Source: JBKBUF01 sp046290815 (GTDB taxonomy: Bacteria; Bacteroidota; Bacteroidia; Cytophagales; Cytophagaceae). From it: a DNA stretch of 64,000 bases. The stretch is from contig JBKBUF010000004.1 in the NCBI GenBank assembly GCA_046290815.1, positions 132,484 through 196,483 on the forward strand, read 5' to 3'. Position numbers and translations under genes: made by a program. Below the pieces are notes generated by a model. It was not told the origin of the DNA. It searched no databases and was given only the letters and a program-made list of their open reading frames with translations. Positions 36,316 to 44,900 of the stretch are shown here, in pieces. Each line of letters opens with the position of its first letter. The stretch's first letter is position 1.

Positions 36316-37761
36316 TTACCCTACACTTCCTTCAAGACTTATAGCAAGCAGCTTTTGTGCTTCTACTGCAAATTCCATAGGAAGCTGATTTAAAACTTCT
36401 TTACAGTATCCGTTTACAATCAGCGCAACGGCAGATTCTGTACTGATTCCTCTTTGGTTGCAATAGAAAATCTGATCCTCACCAATTTTTGAAGTAGTGG
36501 CTTCATGTTCCACCGTTGCTGAATTGTTTTTAACTTCTATGTATGGGAAGGTATGTGCGCCGCATTTATCACCCATAAGTAAAGAATCGCACTGAGAAAA
36601 GTTTCTTGCATTCTCTGCTCTTTTCATTACTTCCACCAGACCTCTGTAAGAGTTCTGACTTTTTCCGGCAGATATACCTTTGGAAACAATTCTGCTCTTT
36701 GTATTTTTTCCTATATGAATCATTTTGGTTCCGGTATCAGCCTGCTGCATGTTGTTGGTGACCGCTACAGAATAAAACTCACCAATGGAATTATCTCCTT
36801 TTAAAATTACACTGGGATATTTCCAGGTAATAGCTGATCCTGTCTCCACCTGAGTCCAGGATATTTTAGAGTTAGCTCCTGCACATATACCTCTTTTGGT
36901 TACAAAGTTGTATATACCTCCTTTCCCTTCCTTATCTCCTGGATACCAGTTTTGAACTGTTGAATATTTTATCTCAGCACCTTCCATGGAAATAAGTTCC
37001 ACCACCGCAGCGTGAAGCTGGTTTTCATCTCTCATTGGAGCAGTACATCCTTCAAGGTAGCTAACATAGCTTGACTCATCTGCAACGATAAGTGTTCTTT
37101 CAAACTGACCGGTATTTGCAGCATTTATTCTGAAATACGTGGAAAGTTCCATCGGGCATCTGACACCTTTCGGTATATAAACAAATGATCCGTCACTGAA
37201 AACCGCAGAGTTTAATGCTGCAAAGTAATTATCAGTCTGAGGTACTACAGTTCCCAGATATTTTTTTACAAGTTCAGGGTGTTCCTGTACAGCTTCGCTT
37301 AATGAACAGAATATAATTCCCTGTTCAGCAAGTTTTTCTTTATAGGTGGTTGCTACTGAAACACTATCCATTACAGCATCTACGGCAACACCTGATAATC
37401 TTTTCTGCTCTTCAAGAGAAATACCCAGCTTATCAAATGTAGCTTTTAATTCAGGATCAATTTCGTCCAGGCTATTAAGTTTAGCTTTTTGCTTTGGAGC
37501 AGAATAATAAATAATGTCCTGGTAATTGATAGGAGGGTAGGTGACATTCGGCCATTTAGGTTCAGTCATAGTAAGCCAGTGACGAAATGCTTTTAATCTC
37601 CATTCAAGAAGCCATTCCGGTTCATTTTTCTTTTTGCTGATGAACCTTACGATGTCTTCGTTGAGTCCTTTTGGAGCGTTTTCCGTTTCAATTTTGGTCT
37701 CAAATCCGTATTTGTATTCCGAACTTGTGATCTCCTCTAATATTTTGATATTTTCACTCAT
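36316..37761 (-). CDS. sufB: Fe-S assembly scaffold subunit SufB
   Basis: 481 residues, the usual length. Signatures are [48 protein letters not shown] and a C-terminal [20 protein letters not shown] with the conserved cluster-assembly cysteine. It is the first gene of the suf operon, with a 154-base gap before sufC. Confidence 0.97.
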   Translation of the reverse strand: MSENIKILEEITSSEYKYGFETKIETENAPKGLNEDIVRFISKKKNEPEWLLEWRLKAFRHWLTMTEPKWPNVTYPPINYQDIIYYSAPKQKAKLNSLDEIDPELKATFDKLGISLEEQKRLSGVAVDAVMDSVSVATTYKEKLAEQGIIFCSLSEAVQEHPELVKKYLGTVVPQTDNYFAALNSAVFSDGSFVYIPKGVRCPMELSTYFRINAANTGQFERTLIVADESSYVSYLEGCTAPMRDENQLHAAVVELISMEGAEIKYSTVQNWYPGDKEGKGGIYNFVTKRGICAGANSKISWTQVETGSAITWKYPSVILKGDNSIGEFYSVAVTNNMQQADTGTKMIHIGKNTKSRIVSKGISAGKSQNSYRGLVEVMKRAENARNFSQCDSLLMGDKCGAHTFPYIEVKNNSATVEHEATTSKIGEDQIFYCNQRGISTESAVALIVNGYCKEVLNQLPMEFAVEAQKLLAISLEGSVG

Positions 37762-37784
37762 GCCAAAAGATGTCTTGGAGTTTA

Positions 37785-37849
37785 TTTAGACTAGTTCTAA
37801 ACTAAGATACAAATTTAGAACAATAATTCAAATTATAGGTTCGAAACCT
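37785..37849 (-). promoter_or_regulatory. suf operon promoter region with two palindromes
   Basis: On the minus strand TAAATTTG (37817-37810) fits the -7 box, about 50 bases before the sufB start. TTTAGA-N5-TCTAAA (37785-37801) lies at the likely start of transcription, and AGGTT-CGA-AACCT (37837-37849) lies upstream of the -7 box. Both are candidate sites for an iron or Fe-S regulator; no sufR or iscR gene is in the window. Confidence 0.45.
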
Positions 37850-37946
37850 GTCTAAATTTAATAATAATGTATATTTTATTGAAAATAGGATGTTTTCCCT
37901 TGGAAAAGTATAACACCAATCTGGCTGTTTTCCTTAGAAAACTGGA

Positions 37947-38411
37947 TTAAATCAGCCTGATATTTCTGTTAATAGACTCCTCCAGAGAAATGATGGTTTC
38001 GGTCCTTTGAATACCCGCTACTTTCTGAATTTTGTCGTGAAGTACTTCTCTTAAATGGTTGGTATCCTTGCAGATGAGTTTGATAAACATGCTATAATTT
38101 CCGGTGGTGTAATGAACGCTTACCACTTCTGGTATTTCACGCAGCCCGGAAAGTGCCTGATCGTAAAAGGAGGATTTTTCAAGATACACACCCAGAAATG
38201 CTGTAACATCATAGCCTAATTTGGAATAATCTATCTCAAGATGAGAACCTTTTACTATTCCCATCTGTTCAAGTTTTTTCATTCTTACATGCACAGTTCC
38301 GGGTGAAACAAATACCTGTTTGGCAATTTCAGTGTAGGGAGTACCTGCATTTTGATCCAGAATGGATAAAATCTTTAAATCAACATTATCAATTTCGGAA
38401 AATTTGTCCAT
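37947..38411 (-). CDS. Lrp/AsnC-family transcriptional regulator
   Basis: 154 residues. The N-terminal helix-turn-helix (NVDLKILSILDQNAG, YTEIAKQVFVSPGTVHVRMKKLE) is followed by the RAM ligand-binding domain (~70-150). Members sense amino acids and often repress their own gene. A 7-bp inverted repeat lies in its upstream region. Confidence 0.93.
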   Translation of the reverse strand: MDKFSEIDNVDLKILSILDQNAGTPYTEIAKQVFVSPGTVHVRMKKLEQMGIVKGSHLEIDYSKLGYDVTAFLGVYLEKSSFYDQALSGLREIPEVVSVHYTTGNYSMFIKLICKDTNHLREVLHDKIQKVAGIQRTETIISLEESINRNIRLI

Positions 38412-38441
38412 TTTAGCCAGGATGAATTAACTATTATATAA

Positions 38442-38472
38442 TTACATTGATATTTTATTGCAAATAATGTAA
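38442..38472. promoter_or_regulatory. Inverted repeat upstream of the Lrp-family gene
   Basis: TTACATT at 38442-38448 and AATGTAA at 38466-38472 form perfect 7-bp arms with centres 24 bases apart, about two helical turns. This suits binding of an Lrp dimer pair and autoregulation (inference). Confidence 0.35.
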
Positions 38473-38497
38473 ATATTTTGCGATTTTAATAAATAAT

Positions 38498-38528
38498 TTT
38501 GAAAAAATAAACCAATCCATTAAATTTG
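38498..38528 (+). promoter_or_regulatory. Promoter of the tRNA-like gene
   Basis: TTTG (38498-38501), a 19-base spacer and TAAATTTG (38521-38528) match the Bacteroidota -33/-7 consensus with ideal spacing. Transcription would start near 38535, about 25 bases before the tRNA-like structure. Confidence 0.65.
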
Positions 38529-38560
38529 TATCAGTTCTTCAATAAAGCAGAACGATATAC

Positions 38561-38706
38561 TGTAGGGTGATGAAATTGGCAGACATGCCCTCCTGTCTCG
38601 GGGGTGGAGAGTTCGGGATAAACGTAGCTTAACGGGTTGACCACTAAAAACAATTTATTGAGCTATAGCTAACCGCTCCTTGGAGGTTCGACTCCTTCCC
38701 CTACAG
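38561..38706 (+). tRNA. tRNA-like gene: Leu-type body, apparent GUC anticodon, ~77-nt variable region
   Basis: The acceptor stem TGTAGGG pairs perfectly with CCCTACA (38561-38567 / 38699-38705), and an eighth outer C-G pair is possible. A short D arm, ATG-AAATTGGCAGA-CAT, is typical of class II Leu/Ser tRNAs. The anticodon stem CCCTC / GGGGG (38588-38592 / 38600-38604) closes a seven-base loop, CTGTCTC, whose positional anticodon is GTC, an Asp anticodon. The T arm is GGAGG-TTCGACT-CCTTC. Between the anticodon and T arms lie 77 bases instead of the 10-20 of a class II variable arm, closed by GGAG / CTCC. No CCA is encoded. It may be a divergent tRNA-Leu, a tRNA-derived regulatory RNA or a decayed tRNA. 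Confidence 0.6.
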
Positions 38707-38719
38707 CTAAATAAACAAA

Positions 38720-38744
38720 AGAGCTCCTGTACGGAGCTTATTTT
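38720..38744 (+). terminator. Terminator of the tRNA-like gene
   Basis: The AGCTCC / GGAGCT stem with loop TGTAC is followed by TATTTT, 14 bases after the tRNA-like structure. Together with the upstream promoter it makes the RNA a self-contained unit. Confidence 0.7.
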
Positions 38745-38761
38745 GTTGAATTTTTAAACTT

Positions 38762-39196
38762 TTAGCTTCCCAATATTTTCACAATCTGAAAATGCATAAA
38801 AGAGTCCATACTGGAGCTCCTTTTAGTATTATCATTAAAGTTCAGCGGTTTGATTATATATCCTGCTATTCCAAGTTTCTCTGTTTCATTCCTGTCCTTC
38901 TCTTCATTGGAAGTTGTCATTACGAAAATTTTAACCGGATCGAAGTCTGATTCCTTTCTGAGGGACTTCAAAAATTCTATACCATTCATTCTGGGCATAT
39001 TCAAGTCAAGCAGGATAATGTCGGGAAGAGGTATTTTGTCGTAGCCATCACCTTTTAGTTTACCCAATGCTTCTATTCCATTGTAGGCGGTGTGAAGTGA
39101 AATATCCAGATCAATTTTTTTTAAAGAGCGTTCTACACTTATTACATCCAGTTCATCATCCTCAACTAACAAGATTGTTTTCGCTTTCATAGGCAT
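38762..39196 (-). CDS. Single-domain response regulator (Rcp1-like)
   Basis: 144 residues, one receiver domain and no output domain. The acidic pair is VEDDELD, the phospho-acceptor aspartate is in DIILLDLNMPRMNG, then MTTSNEEKD and the conserved lysine in YIIKPLNF. It overlaps the upstream kinase gene by 35 bases and is the last gene of the phosphorelay cluster, probably a soluble phosphate carrier. Confidence 0.93.
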   Translation of the reverse strand: MPMKAKTILLVEDDELDVISVERSLKKIDLDISLHTAYNGIEALGKLKGDGYDKIPLPDIILLDLNMPRMNGIEFLKSLRKESDFDPVKIFVMTTSNEEKDRNETEKLGIAGYIIKPLNFNDNTKRSSSMDSFMHFQIVKILGS

Positions 39197-40694
39197 TTAC
39201 TTCTTTATTAAAATTCACAAATTCTTTTTTATGTTTCTTAGGCCAGGTAAATATGAAGGTTGCACCTTCGCCAGTGTTACTGATAACTCTAATTGAACCT
39301 TTTTGATCCTCAATAATCTTTTTAACTATAGCCAGTCCTACACCGGTACTTTCTTTTTCATTTTTCTCTCTCAATGTCTGGAAAATCATAAAAATTTTTT
39401 CGTGGTATTCAGGGGCAATTCCAATGCCGTCATCTTTAACTGAAAATTCGTATTCTTCTTCCAATTCTCTGCATGAAACAGTAATTGTTCCCTCATTGGA
39501 TCCATGGTATTTTACTGCATTGCTTATCAGATTTGTGAACACCTGGTTCAGTCTTATTTTTTCTGTCTTTAGGTCGGGGAGGGGTTCAATAAGCTGGTAT
39601 TTAAACCCTCTTGGTACAACCATTTCACCTATTTCCTTAAGTAATTCTTTTACTTTTACTTTTTCCATAGGATTGGTAACTCTACCAATTCTTGCATATT
39701 CAAGAAGTCCTGTAATCAGACTTTCCAATCTTTGTACTCTACCCTTCATCATTTCATGATACTTTTTTAGCTCACCTGAAATTTCATTACTAAGATCTTC
39801 ATGTATCCAATGAAAGATATTATAAATACCTCTGAGTGGTGCTTTCAGGTCGTGAGATACTACATAGGCAAACTGATCGAGTTCCCGGTTTTTCCTCTCT
39901 AATTCTGTAAAACTTTTTTGTAAGCTTTCAGACATGATATTCAAAGATGAACTGAGATTAGTTAATTCATCGTTCTGGCTGTCTTCTATTCTTTCAAAAT
40001 TTCCCTTAGAAATTTTATCTGCTAGGCTTACCATTGAATGAATCCTCTTGCTGATAATACCGGTAATATAAATCGCACTTACAAATCCAATAAGGATTAC
40101 CAGAGTGGCAAGAACCATGGTAAAGCGTCTTGTATTTTCTATTGAGTGATTAAGTGCCAATCTCCTTTTTTCTCTTACCTGGTATTCCTGCCTGTCGAGC
40201 TCTCTGAATTTTTCAGTTATCTGATCATTAATTTTTTTTCCGACCTGTTTCTGAAGTTTGTTCTCAAAAAGGTTTCTATATATTTCCTGAGATGCTCCGG
40301 CTTCCACACCAAGCCGGGCATTGATTAAAGAATTAGCATAGCTAATCCATTCAAGGTGCATTTGATAAATGCTATCTAATTTGATTGCCTGGGGAGAGTC
40401 AGGAGTGATTAATTCTTTCTGGTCTTTAAATAATTCCGGAATTGTATTGGTTCCATCATAATATGGTTGGAGAAAGCTGCTATTTCCTGTTAGCAGATAA
40501 CCTCTAAATGCACTTTGCATTTCGATTATTCCCTTATGTAATTTTGCAGAGTTTCTGATAACGGCCTCTGAATGACTAAGGAATTCCATATTCTGGTTTA
40601 CCTCATTGGATAATTTAAAGTTTACAAAGAATCCAATAATTGAAAGCAGAATGATAAGAAAGAAACCAATAAATATTTTACTTGACAGTTTCAT
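39162..40694 (-). CDS. CHASE3-HAMP sensor histidine kinase
   Basis: 510 residues. Transmembrane helix 1 (~5-25) is followed by a helical CHASE3-like periplasmic domain (~35-190; the GYLLTGNSSFLQPYY motif), transmembrane helix 2 (~193-215), a HAMP linker, a HisKA dimer with the phospho-histidine in VVSHDLKAPLRGI, and an HATPase domain (NLISNAVKYH, DDGIGIAPEY, GVGLAIVKKI). It overlaps both neighbours. Confidence 0.94.
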   Translation of the reverse strand: MKLSSKIFIGFFLIILLSIIGFFVNFKLSNEVNQNMEFLSHSEAVIRNSAKLHKGIIEMQSAFRGYLLTGNSSFLQPYYDGTNTIPELFKDQKELITPDSPQAIKLDSIYQMHLEWISYANSLINARLGVEAGASQEIYRNLFENKLQKQVGKKINDQITEKFRELDRQEYQVREKRRLALNHSIENTRRFTMVLATLVILIGFVSAIYITGIISKRIHSMVSLADKISKGNFERIEDSQNDELTNLSSSLNIMSESLQKSFTELERKNRELDQFAYVVSHDLKAPLRGIYNIFHWIHEDLSNEISGELKKYHEMMKGRVQRLESLITGLLEYARIGRVTNPMEKVKVKELLKEIGEMVVPRGFKYQLIEPLPDLKTEKIRLNQVFTNLISNAVKYHGSNEGTITVSCRELEEEYEFSVKDDGIGIAPEYHEKIFMIFQTLREKNEKESTGVGLAIVKKIIEDQKGSIRVISNTGEGATFIFTWPKKHKKEFVNFNKEVNAYESENNLVS

Positions 40695-41943
40695 TTGTAT
40701 TCTCTAATAATTTTCGATTCATCTGCTCGGGACTCTGATTTTTGAAATAAATTGTAAAAGTAGAACCTTTATCCGGAGAGCTTTGTACCTCAATTTTTCC
40801 TCCGGAATTTTCTATTATTTTTTTTACGATATACAACCCGACACCTGATCCTTCAACATGTGTATGTAATCTTTTAAACATGATGAATATTTTGCTAAGG
40901 TCTTCTTTGTTTAAACCCAAGCCATTATCTGTTACTGACAAAATGGTATATCCGTTATTTTCTGAAAGTCTGATATTTACTTCCGGTGCTCGGTCCGGAT
41001 GCCGATATTTTATGGCATTGCTTACAAGGTTGTAAAGGATGCTTTTTATGTTTTTCCTTGAAAATTTTATTTTGGAATTACATTCCAGATTCATGTTGAA
41101 GGATGCATTGTTCTTTTTTATGGATTCTGCAATAATAATTTTAACATCTTCCAAAACATCTACTATATCAATTTCTTCTACATCTTCAAGTATTTCTTTC
41201 TGAATCTTGGATATTTCAGTAAGGTCTGTTACAGTTGATTTAAACCTTACTACTGATTGTTCCATCATGTCAAGAATAAGCTTGACCTCATCGTCTTTAT
41301 GCCTTATCTCCCCAAGAGAGTCATAAAGTGTAGTAAGGAGTCCTTCAATGTTAGAAACAGGTGCTTTAAGGTCATGTGAAGCAGTGTAAATAAAACTATC
41401 AAGATCATTGTTTACTTTGGTTAAGATCTGGTTTATATTTTCAAGTTCTTTATTTTTTCTTTCCAGCTCTTCGGTTCTTTGTTTTACTCTTTCTTCCAAT
41501 TCACTATTGATCATTTGTAGCTTTCTTTCCTGTTGAAGAAGAAGGTGATTCTTTTTATACAGTTCGACAAACACAGCAACTTTTGCTCTTAGAAGTTCAG
41601 GATTTACCGGTTTATAGATATAGTCTACAGCCCCGGCCTGATATCCTTTAAACAGAAGGTCTTCATTGTAATCATTTGCAGTAATGAAAATTATTGGAAT
41701 ATGTCTTAACTTTTCTCTTTCATATATCATAGATGCTGTTTCCATGCCGTTTAATACCGGCATTTGAACATCCATCAATATCAGAGTAAAATCGGTTTCT
41801 TTCAGGAGGATTTTTAATGCCTCCTTTCCTGATGAAGCAGTACGGAAAACATAACCATCTCTTTCAAGAACAGTAGTCATTGAAAAGAGGTTGTCTTCTC
41901 TGTCGTCTACAATCAGTATTTTTGATTTTATGTTTTCTTCCAC
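40678..41943 (-). CDS. Response-regulator/histidine-kinase hybrid
   Basis: 421 residues. A receiver domain comes first (~8-125; VDDREDN, LILMDVQMPVLNG, YIYKPVNP), then a coiled coil (~135-195), a HisKA segment with YTASHDLKAPVSNIEG and an HATPase (NLVSNAIKYR, DNGLGLNKED, GVGLYIVKKI). It is soluble. A receiver placed before a kinase suggests that it is switched by phosphate from the large kinase next door (inference). Ten bases separate it from that gene. Confidence 0.93.
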   Translation of the reverse strand: MEENIKSKILIVDDREDNLFSMTTVLERDGYVFRTASSGKEALKILLKETDFTLILMDVQMPVLNGMETASMIYEREKLRHIPIIFITANDYNEDLLFKGYQAGAVDYIYKPVNPELLRAKVAVFVELYKKNHLLLQQERKLQMINSELEERVKQRTEELERKNKELENINQILTKVNNDLDSFIYTASHDLKAPVSNIEGLLTTLYDSLGEIRHKDDEVKLILDMMEQSVVRFKSTVTDLTEISKIQKEILEDVEEIDIVDVLEDVKIIIAESIKKNNASFNMNLECNSKIKFSRKNIKSILYNLVSNAIKYRHPDRAPEVNIRLSENNGYTILSVTDNGLGLNKEDLSKIFIMFKRLHTHVEGSGVGLYIVKKIIENSGGKIEVQSSPDKGSTFTIYFKNQSPEQMNRKLLENTNETVK

Positions 41944-41953
41944 AAAATTATTG

Positions 41954-44900
41954 TTATTTCTTTAGCCAAATTCTCATCAGAGAAAGTAACTGATTTATTT
42001 TAACCGGTTTTGTAATATAGTCCGACGCTCCTGCTTCAAGACATTTCTGTCTGTCACCTTTCATGGCTTTAGCTGTTACGGCAATTATCGGAAGATTAAG
42101 TTTTTTATTTTCTCTTCTTATTTTTTGCATTGTTTCATAACCATCCATTTCAGGCATCATGATATCCATCAACACCAGGTCTATATTATCATTACTATTA
42201 AGGATATTAATGGCTTCCTGTCCGCTTTCTGCAGTAATTGGGACAACCTGATATTTTTCAAAAGCGGTAGTTAGAGCAAAAAGATTTCTTACGTCATCAT
42301 CAACTATTAGAATATTTTTGCCTTTAAGTATATCTTCTTCTACTCTTACCTTGTCGATTTCATTTCTGATTTCTTCAGGAAGATCCAGATAGTTGATATG
42401 CAAATGAAGTACAGCTTCTTCTACAAGTTTTTCCATGGTGGTCACGTTTTTCAAAAGAATGCTTGACATCTGCTTTTTCAGGTCTTTCAACTCTCTTGGA
42501 GTAAAATCTTTGGCAGTATGTAGTATGATAGGAACATTATATAAGCCTTTATTCTCCTGGAATTCTTTAATAAATTCGTTCGTAGTTAAATCCGGCAACT
42601 TGTAATCCAGAATTATCGCATCGAATTTTTTACTTTGCGCAAGCCTTAAGGCTTTTTTGCCGTTTGCTGCGTGAGTGATTTTGATGGATTTTATTTCTTT
42701 AAAAGATTCCCTTATCATCAAGGAATCATTTTCATTATCTTCTACTACCAGCAGGTGTTTTTCCTTTTTGGAAGAGAAATCTTTTATGTCCTGAAATAAT
42801 TCAGTAAGAACTTCATTCTTCAACGGTTTTAGCAGGAAACTTCTTGCACCTCTATGGAATGCCAGTTCTGAATTTTCTTCACCCGAAATAAGGTAAATCG
42901 GGATATGTCTTAGTTTTAAGTCATTTTTAAAGAGATCCAGAACTCTCCATCCGCTGGTTCCGGGCATTTTTATATCAAGTGTAATAGCAACAGGTTTATA
43001 AATGTTTGCAAACTCAAAAACCTCTCCGTAATTTGTGGCTATTTCCGCTTTGAATCCTGCAGCATTGGCTTTCTCTAGAATTATTTTCGCAAACCTCTGG
43101 TCATCTTCTATTATAAGTATGACCTTATCATTACCATTGATAACATTTCTGTCGTCTTCAACATCCTGAAGAATATCATTTACGAGATCGTAATCTGCAA
43201 GGTCCATATCCATTCCGGAGTTTTCGACCGGGGCAAGTAGAGAGCCTAACGCTTTTACAGATTCAGATTTAACACTTTCAAGAGAAAGTATTTTTGTGTC
43301 ACTTCTTGGTATGGAGATAATGGTTTCTCCTCCGGCTTCGATCGGCAGATACAATGTAAATACACTACCCATGTTTTCCATACTGTCAAGTTCTATAGTT
43401 CCTCCAAGAAGTTCTGCCAATCCGCGGCTGATAGAAAGTCCTAAACCCGTTCCGCCATATTTACGGCTGGTAGATCCTTCAGCTTGTTGGAAAGCTTCGA
43501 ATATGATATTTTGTTTGTCTTTAGGTATACCTATACCGGTATCTTTAATTTCAAATGCAATAACTCTTTGTGCATTTTCCAGGTGTGGTATTCTGGATTT
43601 CCATGATTTTTCTGCCTCGAAAATTCTTAAAGATACCTGACCTTTTTCTGTGAACTTAAAGGCATTTGACAATAGATTTTTCAAAATCTGATTTAGTCTC
43701 TGCATGTCAGTTTCTATAACCTCAGGAAGGTTTTCCTGAATATCAATATTGAACTTAACTTTTTTGGTTTCAGAAACAGGCTTAAATGTTGCTTCAACGA
43801 ATCTTGATATTTCAGTAAATCTGATTTTAGAGAAGTGTATTGAAATATAACCTGACTCGATTTTTGAAAGGTCAAGAATATCATTGATAAGTTGTATCAG
43901 GTCGTCACCACAGGAATAGATTGTTCTTGCATAGCTAACCTGTTTCTCGGTAAGGTTTCCGTCAGCATTTTCAAATAGCTGCTGGGCAAGAATCAACAAG
44001 CTGTTAAGTGGTGTTCTCAACTCATGAGACATGTTTGCAAGGAACTCAGATTTATATTTTGAAGTAAGCGTAAGCTGTTCCGCTTTTTCTTCCAGTGATT
44101 TTCTTGCTTCCTCAATTACTTTATTTTTCTCTTCCACTTCCTGCTTTTGGGTTTCAAGAAGGAGGGCTTTATCCTGAAGTTCTTCATTGGCTCTGGTCAA
44201 TTCATCTGCCAGTGACTGTGACTGGATCAAAAGACCTTCGGTTCTGGTATTGGTTTCGATTGTGTTGATTACGATACCAATACTTTCTGTCAGCTGATCC
44301 AGGAAGTCAAGGTGGATATTACTGAAGGATTCAAATGATGCAAGCTCGATTACCGCTTTTATCTGGTTTTCGAAAAGCACCGGAAGTACAATTATTGAAA
44401 GCGGTTTACTTTCACCAAGGCTAGAATTGATCTTGATATACTCTGTTGGCACATTTTTTAAATGTATTTTCTCTTTTTCGACAGCAACCTGACCTATCAA
44501 CCCTTCACCTATATGGAATTCGATAGGGAACCCTTCAGCTTCTTTATAAGCATATCCTGCGAATAGTTTAAGTTTTATTTTGTTTTCTCCCTCCCGGTTA
44601 TCAACAAGGTAGAATGCACCGTGCTGAGCATATACAACCTGCGCCAGCTCGGAAAGAATCCTTCTTGCCACCGTGTTAAGGTCTCTTTGTCCCTGAAGCA
44701 TTTTCGTAAACTTCGCAAGGTTGGATTTCAGCCAATCCTGCTCGTGGTTACGGAATGTAGTTTCTTTCAGGTTAGCGATCATCTGGTTGATTGTGTCCTT
44801 AAGTGCTTCCACCTCACCTTTGGCTTCAACACGTATTGTTCTGGTCAAGTCACCTTTTGTTACCGCAGATGCCACCTCTGAAATTGAACGTACCTGAGTA

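Noticed and set aside
38605..38681. A group I intron inside the tRNA-like gene
   Set aside because: About 77 bases is far too short for a self-splicing intron, and the anticodon stem closes without removing anything.
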